DNA of 64,000 nucleotides from Methylobacillus sp. MM3. GTDB lineage: Bacteria > Pseudomonadota > Gammaproteobacteria > Burkholderiales > Methylophilaceae. The DNA is taken from contig NZ_LXTQ01000030.1 in NCBI RefSeq assembly GCF_001645185.1, forward strand, positions 62,001-126,000. The letters run 5' to 3'. Positions within the stretch are counted from its first letter, which is position 1. Every line of letters starts with the position of its first letter. The notes under the pieces were generated by a model. It was not told where the DNA came from, made no database searches, and saw nothing but the letters and a program-made list of their open reading frames with translations. Shown here in pieces: positions 6,944-16,666 of the stretch. Position numbers and translations under genes: made by a program.

Positions 6944-8904
6944 GCTGCCAACACCTCGGGAGCCGGACTTTCCTCAAAGGCCAGCGCATTACCAATGTGC
7001 TGACGAATCACCTTGAGATCGGCAATCTGGTTGCGGATGCCCTGCTCGAAACTTTCCAGCTCGGCGATGCGATCTTCCAGCGTGTCCGTCGCCTTATAGA
7101 TGCGCTTGATACTTTCCATGCGACGGCGCAATTGCAATTGCTGCTCGCGAACTTGCGACTCCATCGGCGCCATGACGGCTTTTAGCCAATTCTCGACGTC
7201 TCGGTTGGCGATTTCATACACATTCACCACGCGATTCGCCATCGTCTCGAAGAATTTCGTGGTAAGCGTCATTTTCTCGTTCACGATCATATTCAAGGCC
7301 GTATCGAATTGCTCTTTGTAGGCACGTTCCAGCTTGCCAAGTTCCTTCTGATAGCGCGCCGTGGAGAAATTAGGCGCATTGACCGGCGCCGTGCCGTGCT
7401 CCTGCGCATATTTCTGGTACATGGCGTCCATCATGCTCTTGATTTCAGATATCTGCCGGTCGGAACTGGCCATGCGCTCATTAATATCCTTGAAAAAACC
7501 TTCCATCGCGGCACGAATACTCTTGGTGAAGTTGGCCGCCACCATCGCATGGCGCGTCTTGGCGACCTCCATGCGCAACCGCTCCATGCCCAGATAGGCA
7601 AACAGCGTATTGGTATGCTGCGAAAACACGCTGCGCAAGGCCTGGAAACGCTGCAAGCCGCGCTCGAAGCTCTCCTTGTCGGCCTTGACCTTGTTCATCA
7701 TGTGTTCTACCACATCGGCGTTCTTGCCACGTAGACCCTTCAACTCCGCCAATTGTTCCGAAAGTCCTTGAAGCCGCGACTGCAGGATAAGACCGGAATT
7801 GGCGATCAGGTCTTCGATCTCGCTTTCGGTATTGTCGCGCACGATTTCCTTCTTGGAAGGAATCAGCTCGTCAGACAAGGCTTTCTGCAATTCAGGAAGG
7901 CGGCTCTTGACCAGCAGCCCTTCATCATTGTTCACTTTGGCCAGCAGGCCCTTCTGTGCCGAAACCGGAAAAATCTGGCTGGAATCGAGGTCCAGCAACT
8001 CGGCGCTAACCTTGATCTGCTTGGCGATTTCCTTCTCGACTTCGCGCTCGCTTTTCAGCTCGTCCCACAAACCGTCAATCTTGTTAAGCACGGCCATGCG
8101 GCCCTTCTGCTTCCAGCGCGTGCCGCTGATGTACTGGCGCCAGACGTCGCTCTCCGACTTGGTCACTCCCGTATCGGCCGCAAGAATGAAAAGCACCGCA
8201 TGTGCATTCGGCAGCATGTTGAGCGTCAGTTCGGGTTCGGTGCCGATGGCATTCAGCCCCGGCGTATCCAGGATGACGAGGCCTTGCTCAAGCAAAGGAT
8301 GCGGGAAGTTGATGATCGCGTAACGCCAGCACGGAATATCGATCGTGCCGTCCTCGTTGAGATTCATCGCATCGTCGGGATTATTCGGGTCGTAAAGTTC
8401 ATAGCGCTGCGCTTCCTCGACCGAAACGCGTTTGGTGCGGCTCACCTCCTTGAAGGCATCGACCATGCTGTCGCTGGAATTGACGTCGAACTCGAACACC
8501 GTCCATTCGGCGGGGAAACGCTTGAATTCCGTGGTGGTGGTATCGGTACCGCGCGTTTCGATGGGCAGCAGCCGCAAGGAAGTGGGCTTGTCGGATTCGA
8601 ACAGAAGTTCGGTAGGACACATGGTCGTGCGGCCCGCACTCGAAGGCAGCAGCCGCTGACCATAATCGGCAAAGAAAATCGCGTTGATCAGCTCGGATTT
8701 GCCCCGCGAGAACTCGGCTACGAAAGCCACATTCAGCTTGTCCTCATGCAGGCGATCCAGTAAGTGCTGGACACGCAGATCGACCTGCGCATCATTCAAC
8801 TCCTGCTCATTCAGCCAACTGCGGTAATCGCAGATGGTATCGATCAGCGCCTTGCGCCATGTGCTGTATGCAGCAAACTGATCGGCAAGCTTGTTTTCAA
8901 CCAT
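6940..8904 (-). CDS. Dynamin-family large GTPase
   Basis: 654 residues. The GTPase domain shows G1 AEFSRGKSELIN (about residues 63-74), a switch threonine in SSAGRTTMCPTEL, G3 DTPGLNAIG, and G4 NKIDGLWDEL. After residue 350 the protein is predicted long alpha-helical with coiled coils, consistent with a stalk and a membrane-interacting tip. Bacterial dynamins remodel or protect membranes; some act in envelope stress or phage defence. The start at 8904 gives a normal length. It overlaps ccoS by four bases and is followed by the 31-residue membrane peptide, an unusual link between a membrane GTPase and oxidase assembly. Confidence 0.9.
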   Translation of the reverse strand: MVENKLADQFAAYSTWRKALIDTICDYRSWLNEQELNDAQVDLRVQHLLDRLHEDKLNVAFVAEFSRGKSELINAIFFADYGQRLLPSSAGRTTMCPTELLFESDKPTSLRLLPIETRGTDTTTTEFKRFPAEWTVFEFDVNSSDSMVDAFKEVSRTKRVSVEEAQRYELYDPNNPDDAMNLNEDGTIDIPCWRYAIINFPHPLLEQGLVILDTPGLNAIGTEPELTLNMLPNAHAVLFILAADTGVTKSESDVWRQYISGTRWKQKGRMAVLNKIDGLWDELKSEREVEKEIAKQIKVSAELLDLDSSQIFPVSAQKGLLAKVNNDEGLLVKSRLPELQKALSDELIPSKKEIVRDNTESEIEDLIANSGLILQSRLQGLSEQLAELKGLRGKNADVVEHMMNKVKADKESFERGLQRFQALRSVFSQHTNTLFAYLGMERLRMEVAKTRHAMVAANFTKSIRAAMEGFFKDINERMASSDRQISEIKSMMDAMYQKYAQEHGTAPVNAPNFSTARYQKELGKLERAYKEQFDTALNMIVNEKMTLTTKFFETMANRVVNVYEIANRDVENWLKAVMAPMESQVREQQLQLRRRMESIKRIYKATDTLEDRIAELESFEQGIRNQIADLKVIRQHIGNALAFEESPAPEVLAA

Positions 8905-9033
8905 GTATGTTCTCGCCTGAATACCCCGCTGCTACTCTAGCATGATTCATAAATTAATCAAAAAATCAGGCGGGTATATGCGATGCGGCGGCCCGAACGC
9001 AAGCTCCTGATGAAACCGCGATTCTGCTATCAT

Positions 9034-9048
9034 TTTGACTTAGTCAAA
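9034..9048. promoter_or_regulatory. Palindrome upstream of the DUF971-ubiE operon
   Basis: TTTGACT-T-AGTCAAA is a perfect inverted repeat with 7-bp arms, 15 bases before the start at 9064. It contains a TTGACT hexamer that could serve as a -35 element, but no convincing -10 lies at the right distance. It is a candidate operator or promoter part. Confidence 0.3.
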
Positions 9049-9063
9049 TCATATGCCACGAAC

Positions 9064-9444
9064 ATGACCGGCCTCACATCCAGCACTCCACGCCCGACCG
9101 ATATTCGCCTTCACCAAGCCTCCCGCAAACTGGAAATCGTGTTCGACGACGGCGCGCACTTTCATCTGTCCTGCGAATTCCTGCGGGTCTATTCCCCTTC
9201 TGCTGAAGTGCGCGGCCACGGCGCCGGGCAGGAAGTGCTGCAGGTGGGTAAAGAAGACGTCAACATTGTCAACATCGAGCCGGTCGGCCAATACGCAGTC
9301 AAGCTGAGCTTTTCCGACGGGCATAGCACCGGGCTGTACTCCTGGGATTATCTTTACGATCTCGGCGCCCGCCAGGCCGAACTGTGGCAAACCTATCTCG
9401 CGCGGCTTGCCGCCGCCGGCATCCAGCATAAGGATCAGGCATGA
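9064..9444 (+). CDS. DUF971 protein (gamma-butyrobetaine hydroxylase N-terminal-like)
   Basis: 126 residues from the ATG at 9064, matching the usual DUF971 length; an upstream in-frame ATG at 8983 would add a Lys/Arg-rich segment not typical of the family. Features include [37 protein letters not shown], and a C-terminal [17 protein letters not shown]. This fold occurs at the N-terminus of eukaryotic gamma-butyrobetaine hydroxylases. The stand-alone bacterial version is often next to ubiE, as here, where the stop overlaps the ubiE ATG. Its function is not established. Confidence 0.88.
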   Translation: MTGLTSSTPRPTDIRLHQASRKLEIVFDDGAHFHLSCEFLRVYSPSAEVRGHGAGQEVLQVGKEDVNIVNIEPVGQYAVKLSFSDGHSTGLYSWDYLYDLGARQAELWQTYLARLAAAGIQHKDQA

Positions 9445-10178
9445 GCGAAAACACCACGCACTTCGGCTTCAAGACCGTTGCCGAATCCGAAAAAGCACAC
9501 AAGGTTGGCGAAGTTTTCCATTCCGTCGCCAGCCGTTACGATTTGATGAACGATGTCATGTCCGCCGGGCTGCATCGGCTCTGGAAGCGCTTTACCATTG
9601 AATCCAGCGGCGTGCTGCCGGGTAACCGCGTGCTGGATATCGCTGGCGGCAGCGGCGACCTTTCCCGCCTGTTCGCCAAAAAGGTCGGCAAGCTGGGCAA
9701 GGTAATCCTGACAGACATAAACGCCTCCATGCTTTCGGTCGGCCGCGACCGCATGCTGGATGAAGGCCTGGCAGTGCCCGCTGCGCAATGCGATGCGGAA
9801 AAGTTGCCGTTCCCCGACAATTATTTCGATTGTGTTTCGGTTGCATTCGGCCTGCGCAACATGACGCACAAGGATCTCGCACTGAAGGAAATGCTGCGCG
9901 TGCTCAAACCCGGCGGCAGGCTGCTGGTGCTGGAGTTTTCACACGTCTGGAAACCGCTGCAACCGGCTTACGATGCCTACTCTTTCAAGCTTCTGCCGGT
10001 GATGGGCAAGCTGCTGGCAAGTGACGCGGATAGCTATCGTTACCTCGCCGAATCCATCCGCATGCACCCCGATCAGGAAACCCTGAAGCAGATGATGCTG
10101 GATGCCGGGTTCGATAAGGTGGATTACCACAACCTGACCGCCGGCGTCGTCGCGCTGCACAAGGGCGTCAAATATTGA
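9441..10178 (+). CDS. ubiE: Demethylmenaquinone/2-octaprenyl-benzoquinol C-methyltransferase UbiE
   Basis: 245 residues, class I SAM methyltransferase. The conserved opening [25 protein letters not shown] and motif [16 protein letters not shown] are clear, followed by the UbiE signature [26 protein letters not shown]. It adds the C-methyl group in ubiquinone (and menaquinone) biosynthesis at the membrane. It is the second gene of an operon with DUF971, ubiJ and ubiB; start and stop codons overlap on both sides. Confidence 0.97.
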   Translation: MSENTTHFGFKTVAESEKAHKVGEVFHSVASRYDLMNDVMSAGLHRLWKRFTIESSGVLPGNRVLDIAGGSGDLSRLFAKKVGKLGKVILTDINASMLSVGRDRMLDEGLAVPAAQCDAEKLPFPDNYFDCVSVAFGLRNMTHKDLALKEMLRVLKPGGRLLVLEFSHVWKPLQPAYDAYSFKLLPVMGKLLASDADSYRYLAESIRMHPDQETLKQMMLDAGFDKVDYHNLTAGVVALHKGVKY

Positions 10179-10744
10179 AGCTGACTGCCGATGCACTCAA
10201 TCATCTTCTGCGCCAGAACGCCTGGGCGAGCGAGCAGCTTCGCCCCTACGCCGGAAAAATCGTCCGCATTTCCATGCCGCCTCTCGGCGCTACGCTGGCG
10301 ATAGACCGTGCCGGCGAATTCTCCACTGCCCCGCATGATGCCGAGATCGATGCTGAAATCGGCCTGACTCCAGGCGCGGCCCTGCGCATGCTGCTGGAAC
10401 CCGACGCCGCGAGCGGTCTCGCCACCTTGCAGGGCGACGCCGAGTTGGCCGCAGCAGTCGGCAAAGTTCTGCACGGACTGCGCTGGGATGCCGAGGAAGA
10501 CCTGAGCCGCATCGTCGGCGACATCCCAGCCCACGAACTGAGCCAGGCCGGCGCGCGCATTCGGCAGGAAATTGCGCGCCAAGCCATGTCCATGGCCGGC
10601 ATGCTTTCCGAATTCTGGCTGGAAGAGCAGCCGCAGATTGCCAAAAAGCGTCATCTGGATAATTTCTCCAGGGACGTCGACGCCTTGCGCGACGACGTCG
10701 AGCGCTTCGCCAAACGGTTGGAGCGGTTGGAGAAAAACATCTGA
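10175..10744 (+). CDS. ubiJ: Ubiquinone biosynthesis accessory factor UbiJ (SCP2 domain)
   Basis: 189 residues. The TTG start overlaps the ubiE stop (TTGA). The N-terminal 110 residues are an SCP2 sterol-carrier fold ([26 protein letters not shown], then the helical end of the domain). The C-terminus is a charged coiled coil ([25 protein letters not shown]). UbiJ binds lipid intermediates and scaffolds the soluble ubiquinone-synthesis complex with UbiK. Its position between ubiE and ubiB is the standard proteobacterial order. Confidence 0.9.
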   Translation: MKLTADALNHLLRQNAWASEQLRPYAGKIVRISMPPLGATLAIDRAGEFSTAPHDAEIDAEIGLTPGAALRMLLEPDAASGLATLQGDAELAAAVGKVLHGLRWDAEEDLSRIVGDIPAHELSQAGARIRQEIARQAMSMAGMLSEFWLEEQPQIAKKRHLDNFSRDVDALRDDVERFAKRLERLEKNI

Positions 10745-12282
10745 TGCGTTTTCTGCGGTTGTTCAAAATCATCTTCGTCAGCCTGCGCTTCGGGCTGGAC
10801 GAGCTCATATTCAGCCACGCCCGGCTGCGCGGCCTGCAAGCATTGACGCGCGGCCTGTTCTTCTGGCGCCGCTTCGATCAGCCGCGCGGAGTACGATTGC
10901 GCCTGGCATTGGAAAATCTTGGGCCCATCTTCGTCAAATTCGGCCAGATGCTTTCTACGCGCCGCGACCTGATTCCGCTCGATATCGCGGACGAATTGGC
11001 CAAGCTGCAGGACAGCGTGCCGCCGTTTTCCGCGCCGCAAGTGCAAGCCGTTTTACAGCAGGCTTATGGTGCGCAGGCGACGGAAATATTCGCCAGCTTC
11101 GACCCGACGCCCGTCGCCAGTGCCTCGGTTGCGCAAGTCCACTTTGCCACTTTGCCAGATGGTCGCCCGGTCGCCGTCAAGATACTCCGCCCGGGAATCG
11201 ACGCCGTGATCGACAAGGACCTGGCGTTACTCGACGTCGCGGCGATGCTGCTGGAAAATCTGTCGTCCGACGGCAAACGCCTGCGCCCGCGCGAGGTAGT
11301 CGCGGAGTTCGGCCGGCATATCCATAACGAACTCGACCTGATGCTGGAAGCCGCGAATTGCAGCCAGTTGCGGCGCAATTTTTCCGATGGCCGATTGCTG
11401 CTGGTACCGGAAGTATATTGGGATGCGTGCCGCGAACAAGTCATGGTGATGGAGCGCATGACCGGCACGCCGATCAGCCAGGTAGCGCGTTTGCGCGAGC
11501 TCGGCGTGGACATTCCCCGGCTTGCGCGCAATGGCGTCGAAATCTTTTTCACGCAGGTCTTCCGCGACAGTTTCTTTCATGCCGACATGCACCCCGGCAA
11601 CATTCTGGTTGAGAATGATGGGCGTTATGTCGCGCTCGATTTCGGCATCATGGGAACGCTAAGCGATACGGATAAACAGTATCTGGCGCGGAATTTCCTG
11701 GCGTTTTTCCGGCGCGACTACCGCGAAGTCGCCCGCGCGCACATCGAATCAGGCTGGGCACCGAAAGACACCCCGCAAGACGAATTCGAAACCGCGATTC
11801 GCGCCGTGTGCGAGCCAATATTCGACAAGCCGCTCAAGGACATCTCCTTCGGGCGCGTGTTATTGCGGCTGTTCCAGACCTCGCGCCGCTTCGGGGTGGT
11901 CATCCAGCCGCAGCTGGTGATGTTGCAAAAGACATTGCTGAATATCGAAGGCCTGGGACGCGAACTCGACCCGGAACTGGATCTGTGGAAAACGGCCAAG
12001 CCCTATCTGGAACAATGGATGAGCGAACAGATGGGCTGGCGCAGCATCATCGAGAATTTCCGCGCAGAAGCGCCGCACTGGGGAAAAATACTGCCGCAGT
12101 TGCCGCGCCTGGTGCATGAAAACCTGTCGCGCAACGACATGGCTATTCTGACGGAAAAAATGGAAGCGCTCGCAACGGAGCAGAAACGCCGCAACCACCT
12201 GCTTTTCTGGGCAACCTCCGCGCTGGTACTGCTTGCCCTGCTGCAGCTTGCAGGCTTTATGCTGTTGATGGGCTGGGGCTAG
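10744..12282 (+). CDS. ubiB: Ubiquinone biosynthesis regulatory kinase-like protein UbiB
   Basis: 512 residues, the family norm. It has the KxGQ motif ([16 protein letters not shown]), an atypical A-rich nucleotide loop (ASASVAQVH), the invariant Lys in AVKIL, and the catalytic region [11 protein letters not shown] ... ALDFGIMG. Two C-terminal membrane helices ([20 protein letters not shown]) anchor it. UbiB is an atypical kinase-like ATPase needed for ubiquinone synthesis. The start overlaps the ubiJ stop (TGATG), and the 3' end overlaps the convergent HDOD gene by 26 bases. Confidence 0.97.
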   Translation: MRFLRLFKIIFVSLRFGLDELIFSHARLRGLQALTRGLFFWRRFDQPRGVRLRLALENLGPIFVKFGQMLSTRRDLIPLDIADELAKLQDSVPPFSAPQVQAVLQQAYGAQATEIFASFDPTPVASASVAQVHFATLPDGRPVAVKILRPGIDAVIDKDLALLDVAAMLLENLSSDGKRLRPREVVAEFGRHIHNELDLMLEAANCSQLRRNFSDGRLLLVPEVYWDACREQVMVMERMTGTPISQVARLRELGVDIPRLARNGVEIFFTQVFRDSFFHADMHPGNILVENDGRYVALDFGIMGTLSDTDKQYLARNFLAFFRRDYREVARAHIESGWAPKDTPQDEFETAIRAVCEPIFDKPLKDISFGRVLLRLFQTSRRFGVVIQPQLVMLQKTLLNIEGLGRELDPELDLWKTAKPYLEQWMSEQMGWRSIIENFRAEAPHWGKILPQLPRLVHENLSRNDMAILTEKMEALATEQKRRNHLLFWATSALVLLALLQLAGFMLLMGWG

Positions 12283-13084
12283 CACCCACCATTGCCATAA
12301 CCTTCTCCGGATCGACCCGCAATAACGCCGCGATGTCGCGATAATCGTCCGGCAGTGCCGCATCATCCCAGCCATTGGCGGAATGGCGCGCCAGATTGAG
12401 TGCCAGCATCACGTTGCGCACCCGCGTATTCTGCGAGTGTGCCGGATCCATCAGCGTCAGCAGTAACTCCGGCAGTTTCCATTCAAGGGCAAGAGCATGC
12501 TGCAACTCGATGCCCTTGAACCCCAGCACCTCCTGTTGAACCGCCGCACTGCGTAAACTTTTATCGGCCTCCTGCATCGCATGGATTTTCAGCATCGCGT
12601 CCGGATTGAAGCACCACATCAGCATTTCGGAAAGATAGCTCAGTAGCGCCGCGATGCGGACTTCTTCGGCATGCAGGTCGTGCAGCAGCAGTGCCCAGTC
12701 AAAGGCGTAGCGCGAGGCGCGTTGCGCACGACGCACGGTACGCAGGAGATTGGTCAATGCAGCAAGATGACCGTGCAGTACATCCTCTACCCGCGGTTCA
12801 GGTCTGATTTCGCGAAAAAAGGCATTGAAGCCCATCATCATGATGCCCTGCTCCACCTGCACGAGTTCCTGCGTATGGCTGCGTCTGTGCGCCTGCAGGA
12901 ATCGCAGCAGTTTGACCGTCATCATGGGATCGCTGGTAATCACGTGTGCAACGCTGCGCGCATTGAGATTTTCTTCGTCGGCATGCATGCGCTCCAGCTC
13001 GCGCGCCGTATGCTTCAACACGGGCAATTCGGCATTGCTCAAGTAAGCTACCCACCCGGCCAGATTCTGTGGTTGCTGCACCAT
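12257..13084 (-). CDS. HDOD domain protein
   Basis: 275 residues with the features of the HDOD (HD-related output domain) family: [34 protein letters not shown] near the N-terminus and a helical bundle containing [25 protein letters not shown] proteins usually lack catalytic HD residues and act in signalling or regulation of motility, biofilm or c-di-GMP networks. No receiver domain is attached. It converges with ubiB, overlapping it by 26 bases, and is divergent from the symporter at 13206. Confidence 0.85.
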   Translation of the reverse strand: MVQQPQNLAGWVAYLSNAELPVLKHTARELERMHADEENLNARSVAHVITSDPMMTVKLLRFLQAHRRSHTQELVQVEQGIMMMGFNAFFREIRPEPRVEDVLHGHLAALTNLLRTVRRAQRASRYAFDWALLLHDLHAEEVRIAALLSYLSEMLMWCFNPDAMLKIHAMQEADKSLRSAAVQQEVLGFKGIELQHALALEWKLPELLLTLMDPAHSQNTRVRNVMLALNLARHSANGWDDAALPDDYRDIAALLRVDPEKVMAMVGASPSPSTA

Positions 13085-13205
13085 TGTTTTTCTCCAGCAA
13101 AAGCTTTTCGGCCGATTGTAGCACCACTATTATTTAGTAGATCGTTTGCTAGAATAGCCGCGATTCAAACGCATTCTTTCAATCAAAAATTTTAAGGATA
13201 AAACC

Positions 13206-14648
13206 TTGCTGCTCGGATTCGTCATTCTCTATCTGGTCATTTCCATCGGCATCGGCGTCTATGCTGCGACGCGCGTCCACAATACCCGCGATTACGTGAC
13301 TGCCGGTCGCAGCCTGCCGCTGGTCATGGTGATTGCGATGGTGTTTGCCACATGGTTCGGCGCAGAAACGGTGTTAGGCATTCCTGCGACCTTCCTCGAA
13401 GAGGACCTCGGCGGCCTGATTTCCGACCCTTTCGGCGCATCGCTCTGCCTGGTGTTATTCGGCCTGTTTTTCGCCCGGCCGCTGTACCGGATGAATTTAC
13501 TGACCATCGGCGACTTCTACCGTAAAAAATATAATCGTTTTGTTGAAGTGGTAGTCTCGATCGCCATTGCACTGTCTTATCTCGGCTGGGTTTCAGCGCA
13601 GGTGACGGCACTCGGGTTGGTATTCAACGTGCTTTCCGATGGCAGCATTACACAAGCGCAGGGCATCCTGATCGGCGCTGCGGTCGTGCTGCTATATACC
13701 TTGTATGGTGGCATGTGGTCGGTTGCGCTGACGACCTTTTTCCAGATGATCATCATCGTGCTGGGATTGTTCTGGATCGCCTACCTGGTATCGGATATGG
13801 CAGGCGGAGTCGGCACGGTGGTCGCGCATGCGCAATCTGCGGGAAAATTCAACTTCTGGCCAAAGTTGAATACCGTCGCGATGATTGCTTTCATTTCGGG
13901 GCTGCTCACGATGGGTTTCGGCTCCATTCCGCAGCAGGACGTTTTCCAGCGCGCGAATGCATCGCAAAACGAAAAGGTTGCGGTCTGGGGCTCAGTGCTT
14001 GGTGGCGTGTCCTATTTTCTGTTTGCCGCAGTGCCGCTTTTTCTTGCCTATGCCGCAACGCTGATCGATCCGAACATGGTGACCGGCCTGCTAGCCAAAG
14101 GCGATTCCCAGCATATCCTGCCTTCACTGGTTGTCGGCCATCTGCCGCTGTATGCCCAGGTTATCTTTTACGGAGCCCTGCTCTCGGTCATCATGAGCAC
14201 TGCCTCCGGCACATTGCTCGCACCATCCGTCACGATTTCGGAAAACATTCTGAAAGGCTTCATGAACCGGCTGGATGACAAACATTTTCTGTGGGTTACA
14301 CGCGGCGTTGTCGCCGCCTTTAGCATCTGCGTAACGATTTATGCCCTGTGGTCGCTCGAAACCGAGACGGGCATTCATCAAATGGTAGAAAACGCTTATA
14401 AAGTTACGCTGGTAATTGGATTTACGCCGCTTGTGGCAGGCCTGTACTGGAAGCGCGCCAGCGCCCAAGGCGCCATACTGGCAATTCTGCTGGGAACATT
14501 GACCTGGATTCCCATGGAAATTTTCATGCCCGAAGGCGAAGGCATGATCCCGCCTCAGTTTGCCGGTTTCCTGATGAGCGTGCTTGGTATGTTGATTGGC
14601 TCGCTGATGCCAAAAATGTGGTTGGCACATCGACACTCCGGCAACTAA
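13206..14648 (+). CDS. Sodium:solute symporter family transporter
   Basis: 480 residues with about 12-13 membrane helices. The SSS-family pattern is visible: an N-terminal GVYAATRVHNTRDYVTAGRSLP, then FGAETVLGIPATFLEEDLGG, YTLYGGMWSVALTTFFQM and a core region with GFGSIPQQDVFQR. It couples Na+ influx to uptake of a small organic solute (the family includes proline, pantothenate and acetate carriers). The substrate cannot be told from sequence. The TTG start has AAGGA eight bases upstream. It is a single gene. Confidence 0.88.
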   Translation: MLLGFVILYLVISIGIGVYAATRVHNTRDYVTAGRSLPLVMVIAMVFATWFGAETVLGIPATFLEEDLGGLISDPFGASLCLVLFGLFFARPLYRMNLLTIGDFYRKKYNRFVEVVVSIAIALSYLGWVSAQVTALGLVFNVLSDGSITQAQGILIGAAVVLLYTLYGGMWSVALTTFFQMIIIVLGLFWIAYLVSDMAGGVGTVVAHAQSAGKFNFWPKLNTVAMIAFISGLLTMGFGSIPQQDVFQRANASQNEKVAVWGSVLGGVSYFLFAAVPLFLAYAATLIDPNMVTGLLAKGDSQHILPSLVVGHLPLYAQVIFYGALLSVIMSTASGTLLAPSVTISENILKGFMNRLDDKHFLWVTRGVVAAFSICVTIYALWSLETETGIHQMVENAYKVTLVIGFTPLVAGLYWKRASAQGAILAILLGTLTWIPMEIFMPEGEGMIPPQFAGFLMSVLGMLIGSLMPKMWLAHRHSGN

Positions 14649-14707
14649 TACTGGATTCTAAGTCGACCACGTAGCGCGGACGGGGAATCCCTGCATTGGA
14701 AAATCGC

Positions 14708-15520
14708 CTATCGCTGGCAACGCGGGCAATAAAACGTCGAGCGCTGCCCTTGCCTGATCATCGCGATAGGCGTACCGCAAACCTTGCAGGGTTCCCCGGT
14801 GCGCCCATAGACGAAATATTCCTGCTGGAAATACCCCGGATTGCCGTCCGCGCCAAAGAAATTCCGCAGACTGCTGCCACCGGCCTTGATGGCGTCCGCC
14901 AGAGTCGCCTTGATTTCCTGCACCAGCCGTTCGCAACGTGCCACGCTGAGTTTGTTGGCGGCCGTTTTTGGATTGATGCCTGCGCGGAATAGCGATTCGC
15001 TGGCATAGATATTCCCCACGCCGACTACCAGTTTTCCATCCATTACTACCTGCTTGATCGCTGCCGTGCGCGTGCGAATATTCCGATGCAGCCACTCGCC
15101 ATTGAAGGTATCGAGCAAAGGCTCCACGCCGAGACTGCCTAGAATGGGATGCAGCAAAGGGTCTTCAGCCCACAACACTGCGCCGAAACGGCGCGGGTCG
15201 CGCAGGCGGACCAGCGCACCGTTATCCAGCACCAGATCAAAGTGATCGTGCTTCTCCGGCAGCTCGTTTCCGATCAGATGGCACAGCCTGCCGGACATGC
15301 CGAGATGCAGGATTAGCGTACCGTGATCGAAATGAATTAACAGGTATTTAGCGCGGCGCGACAAGCTGCGTATGGGTTTTCCCACCAGCAGCTCTTGCAG
15401 ATTGGCAGGAACCGGCCAGCGCAATGCTGCGTTGCGCACGACCACCGCGGCGACGGTACGTCCCGCCAGCGGGCGTTCGAGGCCACGCAGCGTGGTCTCG
15501 ACCTCCGGCAATTCAGGCAT
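14708..15520 (-). CDS. mutM: Formamidopyrimidine-DNA glycosylase (Fpg/MutM)
   Basis: 270 residues from the ATG at 15520; the processed protein begins PELPEVETT, with catalytic Pro1, Glu2 and Glu5. The DNA-binding helix-two-turn-helix and a C-terminal Cys4 zinc finger (CKVCGTPI ... FYCPRCQR) are complete. It excises 8-oxoguanine and formamidopyrimidines. The Shine-Dalgarno AAGGAGG lies eight bases upstream, inside the end of a 271-bp structured repeat (15523-15793). In an RNA of that strand it would be base-paired. Confidence 0.97.
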   Translation of the reverse strand: MPELPEVETTLRGLERPLAGRTVAAVVVRNAALRWPVPANLQELLVGKPIRSLSRRAKYLLIHFDHGTLILHLGMSGRLCHLIGNELPEKHDHFDLVLDNGALVRLRDPRRFGAVLWAEDPLLHPILGSLGVEPLLDTFNGEWLHRNIRTRTAAIKQVVMDGKLVVGVGNIYASESLFRAGINPKTAANKLSVARCERLVQEIKATLADAIKAGGSSLRNFFGADGNPGYFQQEYFVYGRTGEPCKVCGTPIAMIRQGQRSTFYCPRCQR

Positions 15521-15522
15521 TC

Positions 15523-15793
15523 TAGAGCCTCCTTCAATAGGTTTCATACTCCGCGCAGCTTGCCTGCGGGATGCAGTGCAAGGCGCGGGCTGCGCCGTGG
15601 AGCCATTCTCCACAAGCAGCCTGCCACGCCGCAATGCGCCTGCAGGCAAGCTGCCCTCCGGGTTGAGTCAGGACGCGGCGTCTGCCGCGTTGCACCGCTT
15701 GCCAAGGGAGTGACCCTTGGCTGCACGGCACGCCTTGCATCCATCCGCGCCCTGACTCAACGCGAAGTATGAAACCTATTGAAGGAGGCTCTA
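15523..15793 (-). repeat. Structured ~270-bp repeat element, copy A (upstream of mutM)
   Basis: Perfect 27-bp inverted terminal repeats (15523-15549 with 15767-15793) enclose two nested arms. Arm 1 is a 16-bp stem at 15663-15678/15745-15760 with an A-C opposition on the plus strand that becomes a U-G wobble on the minus strand. It contains an inner hairpin GCCAAGGG/CCCTTGGC. Arm 2 is a 13-bp stem at 15555-15567/15642-15654. Read on the minus strand it shares GGATGCAAGGCG, GGCAAGCGGTGCAACGC and the CCCGGAGGG junction with copy B at 49470. It fills the gap between the DUF4340 gene, whose stop codon lies in one terminal repeat, and mutM, whose Shine-Dalgarno lies in the other. Confidence 0.85.
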
Positions 15794-16666
15794 ATGCGCG
15801 CCGACCGGCGGATTAAGCAGGGAAAATCCGAGATCGGGCGGGAAATGGTAGAGCATGCCTTCATCGGGTCGCGCCAGCAGCATCTCGGGCGATTCGAGTT
15901 GCTTGTCGACATGAATGCGCTTGCCATTCTTGAGGATGATTTCGAAGTAAGGATAAACCGTCTTGCTATCGACCCGGTAAGGCTCGACGGAGTTGGCACT
16001 TAGCGTCTTCCAGCCATCGCCAAACCACTCATCCAGCTCAGCGCGGACGGGCTTGGCGCCCGGAATGGAAACCTTCCATTCGCTGCCCTTGCGCTCCAGA
16101 CGCAGGCCGGTCGCTTCCCATTGTTCCAGGTGCGAGAAATCGAAGCCGACCACTTCTTCACCCGGCCCCAGCAGTTTTTTGTCCAGCAGTTCAACCACCT
16201 GGGTTGCGGCCGCGTCCGAATAAGACGTTGAAATCAGGTAGACCGAGTTTCCAAAGGCCACATACTGCTGGCCATTGACGGGATTGAACGTGCCGAACAG
16301 CAATTCCTTGTCGTCCAGCTTCAGCCGTAGCGAGGGGTGATCCAGACCGAAACGCGCAAGATCGGAAGTATCGAACTTGTCGACACTGTCTGCATTGAGC
16401 ACGGCGAGTATCCGGTTGACCGCCTGTTCGCCTGCACGCGCCGCATATGGCTGCACCAGGAACCAGTTGCCGTCGCGCTTTTCCAGCACCACCGGCTTTT
16501 TGGCGGAAAACTCGATTTCAACCTTGCGGACATCCGCCTGGCTGAGCTCGGAAACCTTCACCGAATTGGGCGATTCCTCTTCCTTTTTCGGATTCAGATA
16601 GAGGAACAGCGCGAGGCCTGCAATGACGACCAGCAGGCCAAGATTGACGAGCCAGCGCGATTTCAT
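15791..16666 (-). CDS. DUF4340 domain protein (Gld-like ABC operon)
   Basis: 291 residues: one N-terminal membrane anchor (LGLLVVIAGLALFLYLNP), then an extracytoplasmic beta-rich region with VEKRDGNWF-like repeats (VLEKRDGNWFLVQPYAARA, LRLERKGSEWKVSIP). This pattern defines DUF4340. The family nearly always accompanies GldG-like and ABC-2 permease genes, as here. The start overlaps the stop of the upstream GldG-like gene by four bases. The stop codon falls within the terminal repeat of element A. The function of the complex is unknown. Confidence 0.88.
   Translation of the reverse strand: MKSRWLVNLGLLVVIAGLALFLYLNPKKEEESPNSVKVSELSQADVRKVEIEFSAKKPVVLEKRDGNWFLVQPYAARAGEQAVNRILAVLNADSVDKFDTSDLARFGLDHPSLRLKLDDKELLFGTFNPVNGQQYVAFGNSVYLISTSYSDAAATQVVELLDKKLLGPGEEVVGFDFSHLEQWEATGLRLERKGSEWKVSIPGAKPVRAELDEWFGDGWKTLSANSVEPYRVDSKTVYPYFEIILKNGKRIHVDKQLESPEMLLARPDEGMLYHFPPDLGFSLLNPPVGAH

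Noticed and set aside
6940-8904. Phage-defence island around the dynamin-like GTPase
   Set aside because: Neighbours are housekeeping or respiratory genes (rpoH, ccoS, ubiE), base composition is uniform and no restriction, toxin or integrase genes lie nearby.
15560-15760. Short open frames inside element A as a transposase or toxin remnant
   Set aside because: All are Arg/Ala/Pro-rich and caused by high GC. The paired-stem conservation with element B explains the sequence better than any coding reading.
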